Origin: Candidatus Bathyarchaeota archaeon
Lineage (GTDB): Archaea > Thermoproteota > Bathyarchaeia > TCS64
NCBI GenBank assembly: GCA_026014515.1
Contig: JAOZIG010000045.1
Location: 1 to 24,041, forward strand
Length of the DNA stretch: 24,041 nucleotides
Direction of reading: 5' to 3'
In this document: positions 14,243 to 22,168 of the stretch, piece after piece
How positions within the stretch are numbered: position 1 is the first letter of the stretch
How the letters are laid out: each line of letters opens with the position of its first letter
Translations under genes and position numbers: made by a program
Notes under the pieces: generated by a model
Seen by the model: the letters and a program-made list of their open reading frames with translations, nothing else
Told to the model about the DNA's origin: nothing
The model's database searches: none

Positions 14243-14596
14243 ATGCCCGAAGCTACGAGCCCAATCGATGAATACATCTCCAGATTCACAGGCGAAACAA
14301 AAGAACGCTTACAGAAAATCAGAAAACTCATCAAGAAAACTGCACCAAACGCTACTGAAATCATAAGCTACGGCATACCCACCTACAAACAAAGGGAAAA
14401 CCTAGTACATTTCGCAGGCTACAAGAAACACATAGGATTCTACCCTACCCCATCAGGCATCGAAGCTTTCCAAGACGAACTGAAAGAATATAAGACGTCA
14501 AAAGGTGCGATACAGTTCCCTCACGATAAGCCAATCCCGTATGATTTGATCAAACGAATAGTACAATACAGGATACAATCAGTAGAAAACGAATAA
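14243..14596 (+). CDS. DUF1801 / YdhG-like protein
   Basis: The 117-residue protein shows the DUF1801 layout: an N-terminal helix 'TSPIDEYISRFTGETKERLQ', then 'PNATEIISYGIPTYKQ', 'LVHFAGYKKHIGFYP' and a late 'SKGAIQFPHDKPIPYDLIKR'. The family has a frataxin-like or related small fold; a Bacillus member has been studied as an iron chaperone. Its length is typical. Function in this organism is unknown. The ATG lies directly downstream of its TATA box. Confidence 0.88.
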   Translation: MPEATSPIDEYISRFTGETKERLQKIRKLIKKTAPNATEIISYGIPTYKQRENLVHFAGYKKHIGFYPTPSGIEAFQDELKEYKTSKGAIQFPHDKPIPYDLIKRIVQYRIQSVENE

Positions 14597-14673
14597 AACC
14601 AAATGAAAAAGAGGTTAATCGTTTACCTTGTCTGGGCAATGGAAAGTATTTATCGAGAATACCATTCAAATAA

Positions 14674-16497
14674 CTATTGTTTATTATACAAAACATAAAT
14701 TGACAACGCCACTAAAACTGAGAATATTGAGTATGAGGGTATTCCGTTACTGATAGGCTCTGAATCAAATTCTTGTTGATTGTTAGATACAGTAGTTGGA
14801 GACTTTATCGTAATGTATTCCTGATGATCTGATTCAATGGTTTGCCCGTCATCGTCTATTATTGTTATATAATATTCTACGCATGTACCCGGCTCCTGTG
14901 CAGGGATAACCCCTAGGTATTCATTGTCAATAATACTCATAGAAACATCTGTTTCTACTCCATCGACAACATAGTTGAGCCCAATAAATTCTATTTTATC
15001 CATGTTCTCAACATTAGAAGATACTCGTACTTGATCATTCGAATTAGGTTCATTTGGTTCTATAGAAATAGAGTTAATAATTGGAGTTAATATTGGACCT
15101 ATCCCGGTTATTGGTTTCATAAATGGAGCATAATCAAAGAAATTGTCGTACATCTCCATAGGCGAATCACCCATACCATCCGAGACTTTCTCTAATTGTG
15201 TGTTAAGTACATCTTCACCTGTATATTCAGAGTAATAATTTTGCTCAATAAATGCATTCTTAATGTCTCGGTTAATGTTTGGTGCCTGAGCTAGGAAGTT
15301 ATTATTACTGATTTTCACTTTTTCTCCTTCACCCTGTATGTATAAGATTGATTTTCCAGCTACAGGGTTTCCTTGCGTGTCCACGTCTATCCATGGTAAG
15401 TAATTATTATTCTCAAACACTAAATCGGAGCCATCTACAAATGTTGTACAACTGATGTTACAGTTTCTAATTGTTAAGTCATTAACAGGTTTATACCGAA
15501 ACCATCTATCAATTATAGTATTATATATTGTAACATTATTCCCATTCATGATACTTGAACCATTTAAAACAGAATTTTTTATAGTGATGGTATCAGACTG
15601 CCATCCTTGAAGGAAGCCCATAAAAGAATTTACTGATATTTTTGAGGAATTAGTAAAGTCAATTGATGAATTATGATTATTGATTTTAATTGAATCAGAT
15701 CTAATTGATTCGACGTATCCAATGTTTCTATTTAACTCAATGTTTTCTGAATATAATATATGAGCCCCTCCATCTGTGTAATTAACATCAATTATGCACA
15801 TTTCTTTACATCCAATAAGATATAGAGAGCCCAAATGATTATAATTTAAACCTTTTATTGTTTCACCTGTTTTATTGACTAAATATAAAATTGGATTACC
15901 ATTAATTGTATTAGAATAATCTATATCATTATTGTAATAATTTGTTTTTTTGCCATCAATATAAAAAGAAGTGAGTTTATTATTTTCTAAACTAACGTTT
16001 ATTGAATCAGTTAATATCACGTCCCCATATTGATAACCTTTTAAAAAACTGCTATTTGCTTCATTATTATACAATTTAATGTTTGTACTATTATTAATCC
16101 ATAAAGGATATTGGTTTAAAATACAATTCTTTACTATTACATTATCACAATTAGCTATACTCAGCCAACTATAATACCAGTTTCTAAAAACCAAACCATC
16201 AATAACCACATTATCTGATGTTATATAAATCGTCGGAGTGTCCCTTTTTGGGTAAGTTGGATTAACCCCCATTATTGTCAATGGTTTATCTATAGTACAA
16301 TCTCCGATTTCATACTGTGAAATGTCAATTATAATCGTATCATAGGGTTCAGCAGTGTCTATAGCCCACTGCATTTCGTTACTTACCCAATCATTCGGCA
16401 GATCATCGGGAATATTAATAGTTTTACAATAACAACCAATTACTCCGATTGAAAAAATAAATAAGAAAACTAAAGGGAGTAATTTAGTTAATTTCAT
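14674..16497 (-). CDS. Secreted, membrane-anchored right-handed beta-helix protein
   Basis: The 607-residue protein starts with a signal peptide ('KLTKLLPLVFLFIFSIGVIG', then Cys22, possibly a lipobox). A stretch of many short repeats follows at about residues 60-430, such as 'NCDNVIVKNCILNQYP' and 'SINVSLENNKLTSF', typical of NosD/PbH1 parallel beta-helices. Residues 465-570 look like an Ig-like or PKD-like domain. The C-terminus has 'GIPSYSIFSVLVALSIYVLY' then a short polar tail, resembling archaeal C-terminal sorting or anchor signals. It is probably a cell-surface glycan-binding or -cleaving protein; no catalytic residues are assigned. Base composition is much richer in A+T than the flanking genes, suggesting transfer or different constraint. 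Confidence 0.8.
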   Translation of the reverse strand: MKLTKLLPLVFLFIFSIGVIGCYCKTINIPDDLPNDWVSNEMQWAIDTAEPYDTIIIDISQYEIGDCTIDKPLTIMGVNPTYPKRDTPTIYITSDNVVIDGLVFRNWYYSWLSIANCDNVIVKNCILNQYPLWINNSTNIKLYNNEANSSFLKGYQYGDVILTDSINVSLENNKLTSFYIDGKKTNYYNNDIDYSNTINGNPILYLVNKTGETIKGLNYNHLGSLYLIGCKEMCIIDVNYTDGGAHILYSENIELNRNIGYVESIRSDSIKINNHNSSIDFTNSSKISVNSFMGFLQGWQSDTITIKNSVLNGSSIMNGNNVTIYNTIIDRWFRYKPVNDLTIRNCNISCTTFVDGSDLVFENNNYLPWIDVDTQGNPVAGKSILYIQGEGEKVKISNNNFLAQAPNINRDIKNAFIEQNYYSEYTGEDVLNTQLEKVSDGMGDSPMEMYDNFFDYAPFMKPITGIGPILTPIINSISIEPNEPNSNDQVRVSSNVENMDKIEFIGLNYVVDGVETDVSMSIIDNEYLGVIPAQEPGTCVEYYITIIDDDGQTIESDHQEYITIKSPTTVSNNQQEFDSEPISNGIPSYSIFSVLVALSIYVLYNKQ

Positions 16498-16650
16498 CTT
16501 CTGTTTATAGTAATAGTAGCTATTTGATACTTACCTTTAACAACCCAAAAGACCACATTCGACAGAGAGTATGACATTGTTTTGATTTTTATTTACTATA
16601 ATAGCTTTGATAAAAGTTAATTATCTTTCAACCAAAGGAGTATGAATATA

Positions 16651-17043
16651 ATGAAGTATTGTCCTCTTTGTGGAAAGGCTCAATCAGACACAAATACAAG
16701 GTGCATTGGTTGCGGAAGAACTTTCGATGTTGAAGTTGTTAAAACAAATGATATTAAGTCCAATGAAGAGGAAAATGATAATCTCGAAGTACTCTACAGA
16801 GAGTTTGGGACTGTACGATATAAAAGGGGAAGAAAGAACGATAATTCGAGAACATACATAATTCGTTATTATTTAGAAGACAAAACAGAAAAGGAAATCC
16901 GAGTATCTGAATGGTCAGATACAGATACAAGTTTTCACAGAGGCGATAAGATATATGTATCTAAGTTGAAGAAAAAAAAGACATTATATTTTATCGTCGA
17001 TAATTTAACAATCGAAGCAAAAGTAGTAGGTTGGGCAAAATAA
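16651..17043 (+). CDS. Zinc-ribbon protein of unknown function
   Basis: The 130-residue protein begins with a zinc ribbon 'CPLCGKAQSDTNTRCIGCG' (four Cys as CxxC...CxxC), then an acidic linker. A basic beta-rich region follows ('FGTVRYKRGRKND', 'YIIRYYLEDKTEKEIRV', 'GDKIYVSKLKKKKT') that could be a small beta barrel binding nucleic acid or protein. Function is unknown. ATG at 16651 was chosen over ATG at 16642, because AAAGGAG ends at 16640 and gives a 10-base spacing to the former but only 1 base to the latter. It is divergent from the beta-helix gene and shares its AT-rich composition. Confidence 0.7.
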   Translation: MKYCPLCGKAQSDTNTRCIGCGRTFDVEVVKTNDIKSNEEENDNLEVLYREFGTVRYKRGRKNDNSRTYIIRYYLEDKTEKEIRVSEWSDTDTSFHRGDKIYVSKLKKKKTLYFIVDNLTIEAKVVGWAK

Positions 17044-17057
17044 TTTCTATCTAATGA

Positions 17058-17095
17058 ACTGATTTTAAAAATTAAAGAAAATAATAGATAAGGTT
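17058..17095. terminator. AT-rich bidirectional termination region
   Basis: This 59-bp gap lies between two convergent genes. On the plus strand it contains TTTTAAAAATTAAAG and on the minus strand TTATTTTCTTTAATTTTTAA. Archaeal termination uses T-rich stretches, so both genes may end here. Confidence 0.4.
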
Positions 17096-17102
17096 AGCAG
17101 TT

Positions 17103-18521
17103 TTAAGCTACTTTATCTAGGTAAAGCTTTCTTCTGTAGAGTACACCCATTACGTCGGCTGCCCTCTCAGGAGTAGTGTAGACTGGTACACGTGCTGCTT
17201 CCAGTATCTTGGCTGACTCACCCGCAACGTCTGCTGATGGGTCGATTACGATGACTGGCTTGTCATACTTCTTGTATGTGCTGAGCAGTGTGTTGTTGAT
17301 CCATGTGTACATCCCAGTTAGGTCCTCGTCCGCGACGTCTGGGAACATGGTCTTGATGATGCTGGTTCCTAGGCTGATGGTGATCAAGCCGTGGATCTCT
17401 GGCTGCTTCAAGACGATGTCTGGGACGTTGAGGAAGCTGTTCATGTTCAGGGTGGCTGTGAGGTCTACTGGGTTCTTGGCGTTTCCAAATCCGGGGATGA
17501 GCTCCTGTATTTCTGCCTGAGCCTCCTCGCTGAATGTTGGTACCTTGAGTCCGTTCTGGATTAGCCTGTCCGCTGTCTCTACGGCTACACCGCCGCTGTT
17601 ACTGACGATGGCGATGTTCTTTCCCTGTGGAAGTGGACTGTAAAGCAGACCCTTGACGTAGTCGAACATCTCTGCGCTGTCGTATGCCCTGATGACGCCT
17701 GCCTGTTTGAAGGCTGCATCATAGACCTTGTCGCTTCCAGCGATTGAACCAGTGTGGCTCGCCGCTGCTTTACTGCCTTCTGCAGTTACGCCGACCTTGA
17801 TAGCAACGATTGGTTTCTTCTTTGTGACTTCCTTAGCAGCCTCATACCATTTCCTGCCGTTCTTCAAGCCTTCAATGTACATGGTGATGATCTTTGTATC
17901 ATCATCCTGACCGAAGTACTCCAAATAGTTCCAGCCCTTGAGATCGCTCTCGTTTCCGCTGCTCACGAACTTGCCTACGCCGACACCCATGGCTGATGCC
18001 CTGATGTATAGCTGTAGACCATAACCGCCGCTCTGGGATACGAATGCGACTTCTCCGCTGTCGTGGAGGAATGGGATCATCAAGGCGCTGAGCTTTGCCT
18101 CGCTGCTTGTGACACCCATACAGTTTGGACCGATGAACCTTGTGTGTCCATCCGCGATCTTCAATGTATCAGCGATGAGCTTCTTACCGTCCTCGCCTGC
18201 CTCGCTGAAGCCGCTTGTGATTACGACTGCTCCCTTGGTTCCGATGTCAGCTAGCTCCTGGAATACACCGGGAACAAATCGGGCGGGAACAACGACCAAT
18301 GCCATGTCTACTGGTGCGCCGATGTCCTTTACGCTCGGGTAGCATTTGAGATCAAGAATTTCCTCTGCTTTTGGGTTGATAGGGTAGATTGGTCCCTCGA
18401 AGCCGCTCTGCTTGATGGCGTTCAGGAGCATGTATCCCCACTTGAAGGGGTCTGTGCTCGCGCCTACTACAGCTACGCTCTTGGGTTTGAGTATTTTATC
18501 TAGTGCAATGTTAGCATCCAA
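17103..18521 (-). CDS. ADP-forming acyl-CoA/acetyl-CoA synthetase, alpha subunit
   Basis: The 472-residue protein has a CoA-binding Rossmann domain ('PKSVAVVGASTDPFKWGY', residues 13-30), succinyl-CoA-ligase-like domains ('VAFVSQSGGYG', 'FVSSGNESDL') and the phosphorylated histidine His256 in 'SHTGSIAGSD', equivalent to the catalytic His of ACD alpha subunits. These enzymes convert acyl-CoA + ADP + Pi to acid + CoA + ATP and are a main ATP source in peptide- or sugar-fermenting archaea. The ATP-grasp beta subunit is not fused and not in the window. The start is TTG at 18521, with an in-frame TGA close upstream. A TATA-like TTTATATA lies at 18567-18574. Confidence 0.92.
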   Translation of the reverse strand: MDANIALDKILKPKSVAVVGASTDPFKWGYMLLNAIKQSGFEGPIYPINPKAEEILDLKCYPSVKDIGAPVDMALVVVPARFVPGVFQELADIGTKGAVVITSGFSEAGEDGKKLIADTLKIADGHTRFIGPNCMGVTSSEAKLSALMIPFLHDSGEVAFVSQSGGYGLQLYIRASAMGVGVGKFVSSGNESDLKGWNYLEYFGQDDDTKIITMYIEGLKNGRKWYEAAKEVTKKKPIVAIKVGVTAEGSKAAASHTGSIAGSDKVYDAAFKQAGVIRAYDSAEMFDYVKGLLYSPLPQGKNIAIVSNSGGVAVETADRLIQNGLKVPTFSEEAQAEIQELIPGFGNAKNPVDLTATLNMNSFLNVPDIVLKQPEIHGLITISLGTSIIKTMFPDVADEDLTGMYTWINNTLLSTYKKYDKPVIVIDPSADVAGESAKILEAARVPVYTTPERAADVMGVLYRRKLYLDKVA

Positions 18522-18614
18522 GTTATTTCAACTCTGATGGTTTCATGAAAAGGTGCAGCCGATCCTATATAAAACTGTATCAAAGAGGCAGTTAGCCATT
18601 CCTTAGAATAAATA

Positions 18615-20183
18615 CTATGGAGAGGCTTGGTGGTAAATCTCACTCCACAGAGCTACCACATCCTCCGCTGGCTTATTTCTTGGGCTAGCCACGTTGGTCT
18701 CATCAAAGTACTGGGTGTTATAGTCATCACCGAACCTACGGTACTCATCCCAGTAATCCCATCGCTCAGTGAATACTCCACGCACCCAAGACTGTTCACT
18801 CACTGTGGTAAAGAACGCCTCATAGTAGAGCACCTGTTCGTTGAAGTCTGTGGCTGTTCGTAGCGCAGGGTCTTCCGTGCTAAACATGGCATCAGTGCTG
18901 TCGAAGGTAATCACCATGATGATTCTTGAGGTGTTTCCCCAGAAGTATTCTATGCCTTCAAACATCTCCATGTTGATAGCCATTAACTCCTCCATGGTGG
19001 GATTACTGACATCAGCGAAAGCCCCCTGTCTGCTGGTGTAGAGTCCACCGAAGAATGTGATCTGCATGAAATCCAGCTCATCGACAAAGGTGAACCGATC
19101 ATCAGCGTTTATGAAGCTTAACCCCACCTCACCAGAGTAAACAATCCGGACAGAGTCGATTATCTCAACCCATCTGGTAGCGTAATCAGGATAGATATCA
19201 GGGTTAAATGAGGTCTCCGCGAACATCTTCAATACAACAGCGTCTACCCCATGCCTCTCAGCCATAGTACACCGTTTCACGAGGAACTTTTCATACTCTG
19301 TAAACCAGCGATCCCACCACTCAGAGGTCTGCATAAGTTGAGCCAGTTCTTCATACTGTTCAGGTGTAAAGGAGATGTCTGGTCCATCCTGAATGGTCTC
19401 CATAACCTTCATCCCCCTTGCATGAGCAGCCTCAACAAACGCTCCGTAAAAGTACTCATCACTCAAAGCAAGATAGTGATCATCGTCCTGCATCACAGGC
19501 GGGTCTACCTGAGCATAGAAGCCACCAGAGATCAACCCTATCCAATCAGAGCCAACGCGAACAGGGCCAGCAAGAGCATGGTCAAGAGCCTTCTGGAAAC
19601 ACTCTGGATCATCGGGATAGATATTAAACTCTGGTCCACCCGTTGTTCCAAATAGATCAATATAGTTGATACCGGTCTCAAGGGATCTACCGTCCTTGGT
19701 TACTTTGAGCTCCACCTCATATGCGGTATCATCAGCCTCAAGCTCGATCCTGTAAACCCCCGGATAAGTAACAGTCACGGAGGCAGTCTCGTTATCTGGG
19801 TTCACTATTGTGAGATGATGATTAGACATGTATTGGAGCGTGGTCATCTCGGCAAATCCCTGAGTCCAACGGTACTCGTCAGCGGTTACATCGAAAATTG
19901 ATTCCGAACTGAGCCTGATGGTCTCGTTAACAGTGCCCTCGATTTGTATTATCTCGTATTCTCGGCTGATTCCGGGTAAAATCTGGATACAGCCATCCTC
20001 ATCAGTTACAGGCTCGTTGACATCGGTAGTATCACCTGAATCAGTTGTTTCACCTGAGTCTGGTGTCTCTGTCTCGTGGTCATCATCCTCGACAACTGGA
20101 ACGCTGGGTCTTGTGAGGATAGATACCGCTATCCCAATGATTATTATGGCTATGATGACTGGGATGACCTGCTTTAGTTTCAT
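18615..20183 (-). CDS. Membrane-anchored extracellular protein with TIM-barrel glycoside-hydrolase-like domain
   Basis: The 522-residue protein has an N-terminal uncleaved anchor ('VIPVIIAIIIIGIAVSIL'). An acidic Ser/Thr-rich linker rich in D, E and T runs to about residue 60. A beta-sandwich-like region (70-165) comes next, then a C-terminal region with alternating strands and helices. Features there such as 'HARGMKVMETIQDGP', 'EKFLVKRCTMAERHGVDAVV', 'LSFINADDRF' and 'DELDFMQITFFGGLY' resemble TIM-barrel glycoside hydrolases (GH113-like organisation). I cannot name catalytic residues, so the enzyme class stays tentative. It is outside the cell by topology. It is divergent from the PadR gene and shares its operator region, so it may be a PadR target. 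Confidence 0.65.
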   Translation of the reverse strand: MKLKQVIPVIIAIIIIGIAVSILTRPSVPVVEDDDHETETPDSGETTDSGDTTDVNEPVTDEDGCIQILPGISREYEIIQIEGTVNETIRLSSESIFDVTADEYRWTQGFAEMTTLQYMSNHHLTIVNPDNETASVTVTYPGVYRIELEADDTAYEVELKVTKDGRSLETGINYIDLFGTTGGPEFNIYPDDPECFQKALDHALAGPVRVGSDWIGLISGGFYAQVDPPVMQDDDHYLALSDEYFYGAFVEAAHARGMKVMETIQDGPDISFTPEQYEELAQLMQTSEWWDRWFTEYEKFLVKRCTMAERHGVDAVVLKMFAETSFNPDIYPDYATRWVEIIDSVRIVYSGEVGLSFINADDRFTFVDELDFMQITFFGGLYTSRQGAFADVSNPTMEELMAINMEMFEGIEYFWGNTSRIIMVITFDSTDAMFSTEDPALRTATDFNEQVLYYEAFFTTVSEQSWVRGVFTERWDYWDEYRRFGDDYNTQYFDETNVASPRNKPAEDVVALWSEIYHQASP

Positions 20184-20230
20184 TGTATTTTGGTGCGGTG
20201 TTTAGTTTATGAAATGTTCCCCTTATGGCT

Positions 20231-20280
20231 AACATTGTTAGGTAATGTTTATATTGAACAATGTTATGCCTAACAGTGTT
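20231..20280 (+). promoter_or_regulatory. PadR operator: three AACANTGTT boxes around a TATA box
   Basis: The palindromic word AACANTGTT occurs at 20231-20239 (AACATTGTT), 20257-20265 (AACAATGTT) and 20272-20280 (AACAGTGTT). The first and last, with their AGG and CCT flanks, also form a larger imperfect inverted repeat. A TATA-like TTTATATT lies at 20248-20255, between boxes one and two, and the third box overlaps the predicted transcript start. This is the layout of a self-repressing regulator, and it also sits within 100 bp of the divergent gene. Confidence 0.7.
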
Positions 20281-20284
20281 AACC

Positions 20285-20695
20285 ATGAGTCACGGAGAGA
20301 AACACTGCTGCCAACACGGACACCACCCCCTGCCAGAAAGAGGCTGGGTACAGTTCCTACTCCTACTAGTGATAAACGAAGAACCAATGCACGCCTACCA
20401 GCTCAGCGAAGAACTTGAAAAAAGAGGACTCGTAAGAAAAGACCGCTTCAAAACAGGAAGCCTCTACACCATTCTAAACAGGATGGAGGAAAAAGAGCTT
20501 CTATCCTCCCAGCAGGAGGAAAGTGAAGAGGGAAGACCAAGACGAGTTTACAGTATAACTGAGACAGGTAAAGCCAATCTACGGAATGGCTTGGAGCATA
20601 TGCTCAGGCGTAAGCGGATGCTCGATGAACTGGAAAGATACTACCAGCAATACTTCCCCGAGGCTCAGGGTAACGGAGAACAAGAAAATGCATAG
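20285..20695 (+). CDS. PadR-family transcriptional regulator with His/Cys-rich N-terminus
   Basis: This 136-residue winged-helix protein has 'GWVQFLLLLVINEEPMHAYQ', 'LEKRGLVRKDRFKTGSLY' and 'ILNRMEEKELLSSQQEESE' with 'GRPRRVYSITETGK', the classic PadR core, plus a C-terminal dimerisation helix. Ahead of it, residues 3-14 ('HGEKHCCQHGHH') hold five His and two Cys, which look metal-binding. The start ATG at 20285 is used rather than ATG at 20261, because the latter lies inside the operator and before the expected transcript start; the mRNA is likely leaderless. It overlaps the next small gene by 8 bp. Regulation of itself, the small metal-rich peptide gene and perhaps the divergent gene is inferred. 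Confidence 0.88.
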   Translation: MSHGEKHCCQHGHHPLPERGWVQFLLLLVINEEPMHAYQLSEELEKRGLVRKDRFKTGSLYTILNRMEEKELLSSQQEESEEGRPRRVYSITETGKANLRNGLEHMLRRKRMLDELERYYQQYFPEAQGNGEQENA

Positions 20696-20852
20696 ACACA
20701 TGCACAGACAGGGCATGCATGGACAATGTGGCTGCGGATGCCACAAGGTCATGTCCGTTGAGGAAGAGGTTGTGATGCTTGAGAAGGCAAAAGAACATCT
20801 TGAAGCTCAGCTTGCCAATGTTAACGAGCGACTACTGAAGCTGAAGGAGTAA
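20688..20852 (+). CDS. Small His/Met/Cys-rich coiled-coil protein (DUF5320-like)
   Basis: The 54-residue protein starts 'MHRHMHRQGMHGQCGCGCHK', dense in His, Met and Cys, followed by one amphipathic coiled-coil helix ('EEEVVMLEKAKEHLEAQLAN'). This resembles the small DUF5320-type proteins often found beside archaeal regulators and redox genes. Metal binding (Cu, Ni, Zn or Fe) is likely from composition but the metal is unknown. Its ATG overlaps the PadR stop (ATGCATAG), so the pair is co-translated. Confidence 0.7.
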   Translation: MHRHMHRQGMHGQCGCGCHKVMSVEEEVVMLEKAKEHLEAQLANVNERLLKLKE

Positions 20853-20895
20853 ACCACTGGGTAGCGGGCACGCCCTCAGCTTCATGAACAAGATT

Positions 20896-20912
20896 CCCTT
20901 CTTTTTACTTAA
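20896..20912 (+). terminator. T-rich terminator after the PadR pair
   Basis: CCCTTCTTTTTACTTAA lies about 45 bp after the small gene's stop. It is a plausible archaeal T-run terminator on the plus strand without a strong hairpin. Confidence 0.35.
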
Positions 20913-20984
20913 CCCTTATTCACCCATCACTGTAGTGTAGGTTGCTGAGTCGGCTTCATAAACCGAAAATGTACAGTTCAAACC

Positions 20985-21140
20985 ATGAAGATGAAAGTAA
21001 TGGAACACGGACCATTCGACTGCCTAGTATACAAAGGCATAATCGATTCACTGGATGAGATTCCTGAGAACTACGAGAAAATGGTGGTGGAGGAGGACAC
21101 GGGGGTAACCGTGTACATATCTCCTACTCGGAACGCTTAG
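20985..21140 (+). CDS. Small protein of 51 residues, unknown
   Basis: The frame reads 'MKMKVMEHGPFDCLVYKGII', then 'SLDEIPENYEKMVVEED' and 'GVTVYISPTRNA'. Its composition is protein-like (beta strand, helix, beta strand), with one Cys and no transmembrane part. I recognise no family. It stands alone between the PadR pair and the convergent aldolase gene, whose stop it overlaps by 4 bp. The ATG at 20985 is preferred; a second Met two codons later is possible. Confidence 0.55.
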   Translation: MKMKVMEHGPFDCLVYKGIIDSLDEIPENYEKMVVEEDTGVTVYISPTRNA

Positions 21141-21889
21141 AGACCTCTTCCACGTTTCACTGCTTCGGCTGCCCCATACTGGAGCATCATATCCGCATTA
21201 ATAACAGTGTTAAACCTGAAACCCTTCTCCACAGCCCAGCCGACGTTATCTAGGTTTGTCCAGAGTCCGGCGGCTTTTCCGTGATCAGCAGCCACCTTCA
21301 ATACGTGATCCAGGGCGTCTGTGAAGGTCTTGTTATCATAGTTCGGGGGCACACTAAAACCGAGGTTATTGCTCAGGTCCCATGGTCCAACGTAACAGGC
21401 ATCAATGCCGTCAACACCCATGATCTCGTCTAGGTTGTCTAGGCTCTTCTGGGTCTCTACCTGTACACATACAAGTATCTCCTCGTTTGCTGTGTTTCTG
21501 TAGTCTGGGTCGTATCTTGATGCTCTTCTTGGTCCCCAGCCTCTGATGCCTTCTGGGGGGTATCTTGCCGCTGCTACTGCGGCTTCTGCTTCCTCTTTGG
21601 TGTTTACCCATGGTACGACTATTCCGTGGGCTCCTAGGTCCAGTATTCTTTTGATTATGACTGGGTCATTCCACTGGGGACGAATGATTGGAGTGCAACC
21701 TGATCCCTCCATGGCTTGAAGCATTATCTCCATGGTCTCAAAGCTCATGGGACTGTGTTCACCGTCTAGGAGTAGCCAGTCGAACCCTGCGTGGCTTAGT
21801 AGGTTCGCTACATCGGGGTGTCCCATCTCTACGAAGGTTCCGACTGCGTTTTCGCCGCGCTTGAGTTTTTCTTTGACAATGTTTTTCAT
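21137..21889 (-). CDS. HpcH/HpaI-family aldolase (2-keto-3-deoxy acid aldolase type)
   Basis: The 250-residue TIM-barrel protein carries the class II aldolase signature 'WLLLDGEHSPMSFETM' (His45 as catalytic base), 'TPIIRPQWNDPVIIKRILD' with Arg70, 'GAHGIVVPWVNTKEEAE' and 'RYPPEGIRGWGPRRASR'. The metal-binding 'VCVQVETQKSLDNLDEI' and 'GPWDLSNNLG' follow. Such enzymes reversibly cleave 4-hydroxy-2-oxo acids into pyruvate and an aldehyde, with Mg2+ or Mn2+. The length is standard. The natural substrate is not set by context. ATG at 21889; a TATA-like ACTTATAC on the minus strand at about 21917-21924 suggests a nearly leaderless mRNA. Confidence 0.9.
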   Translation of the reverse strand: MKNIVKEKLKRGENAVGTFVEMGHPDVANLLSHAGFDWLLLDGEHSPMSFETMEIMLQAMEGSGCTPIIRPQWNDPVIIKRILDLGAHGIVVPWVNTKEEAEAAVAAARYPPEGIRGWGPRRASRYDPDYRNTANEEILVCVQVETQKSLDNLDEIMGVDGIDACYVGPWDLSNNLGFSVPPNYDNKTFTDALDHVLKVAADHGKAAGLWTNLDNVGWAVEKGFRFNTVINADMMLQYGAAEAVKRGRGL

Positions 21890-22056
21890 TGTAATCAGAA
21901 GAGTGTGGGGCTTTTGGTATAAGTAATCTGTGCTCGGTTTTGGCGCTGATTACTCGACTATTTTGTACTGATTCATCATCAATCAGAGCTGTTCTGGGGC
22001 TTCTCTTCTGGGAATAAGGCTTGTTTCTCTGTTTCAGGCGTACCCCCCCCCTACCT

Positions 22057-22110
22057 GTTAGCCGCTAACCACCGCCCCAATGTTTTCGCCTTTATTGGGC
22101 TATTAAGGCG
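22057..22110 (+). repeat. Inverted repeats upstream of the usp operon promoter
   Basis: Two dyads lie here. GTTAGC-C-GCTAAC (22057-22069) is a perfect 6-bp-arm palindrome. CGCCTTTAT (22087-22095) and ATTAAGGCG (22102-22110) pair at 8 of 9 positions around a 6-bp spacer. The second ends 10 bp before the TATA element, a good place for an activator or repressor. The rest of the 279-bp stretch 21890-22168 shows a 9-C tract (22043-22051) and no gene. Confidence 0.45.
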
Positions 22111-22120
22111 ATTATAACCG

Positions 22121-22130
22121 TATATTTATA
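22121..22130 (+). promoter_or_regulatory. TATA box of the usp-dodecin operon
   Basis: TATATTTATA is a strong archaeal TATA box. A start about 25 bp downstream, near 22150, gives a leader of about 18 bases before the small ORF at 22169. Confidence 0.65.
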
Positions 22131-22168
22131 AGGTGTGTTGCATATAATATCCTTGGACAACCAAACAA

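Noticed and set aside
19251..19655. 134-codon plus-strand frame opposite the membrane-anchored TIM-barrel-like gene
   Set aside because: It has no motif, no start signal, and sits fully inside a well-formed secreted-protein gene.
21890..22168. Possible RNA gene in the longest gap
   Set aside because: The dyads are short and fit regulatory sites; no cloverleaf, conserved tRNA box or known RNA motif was found by eye.
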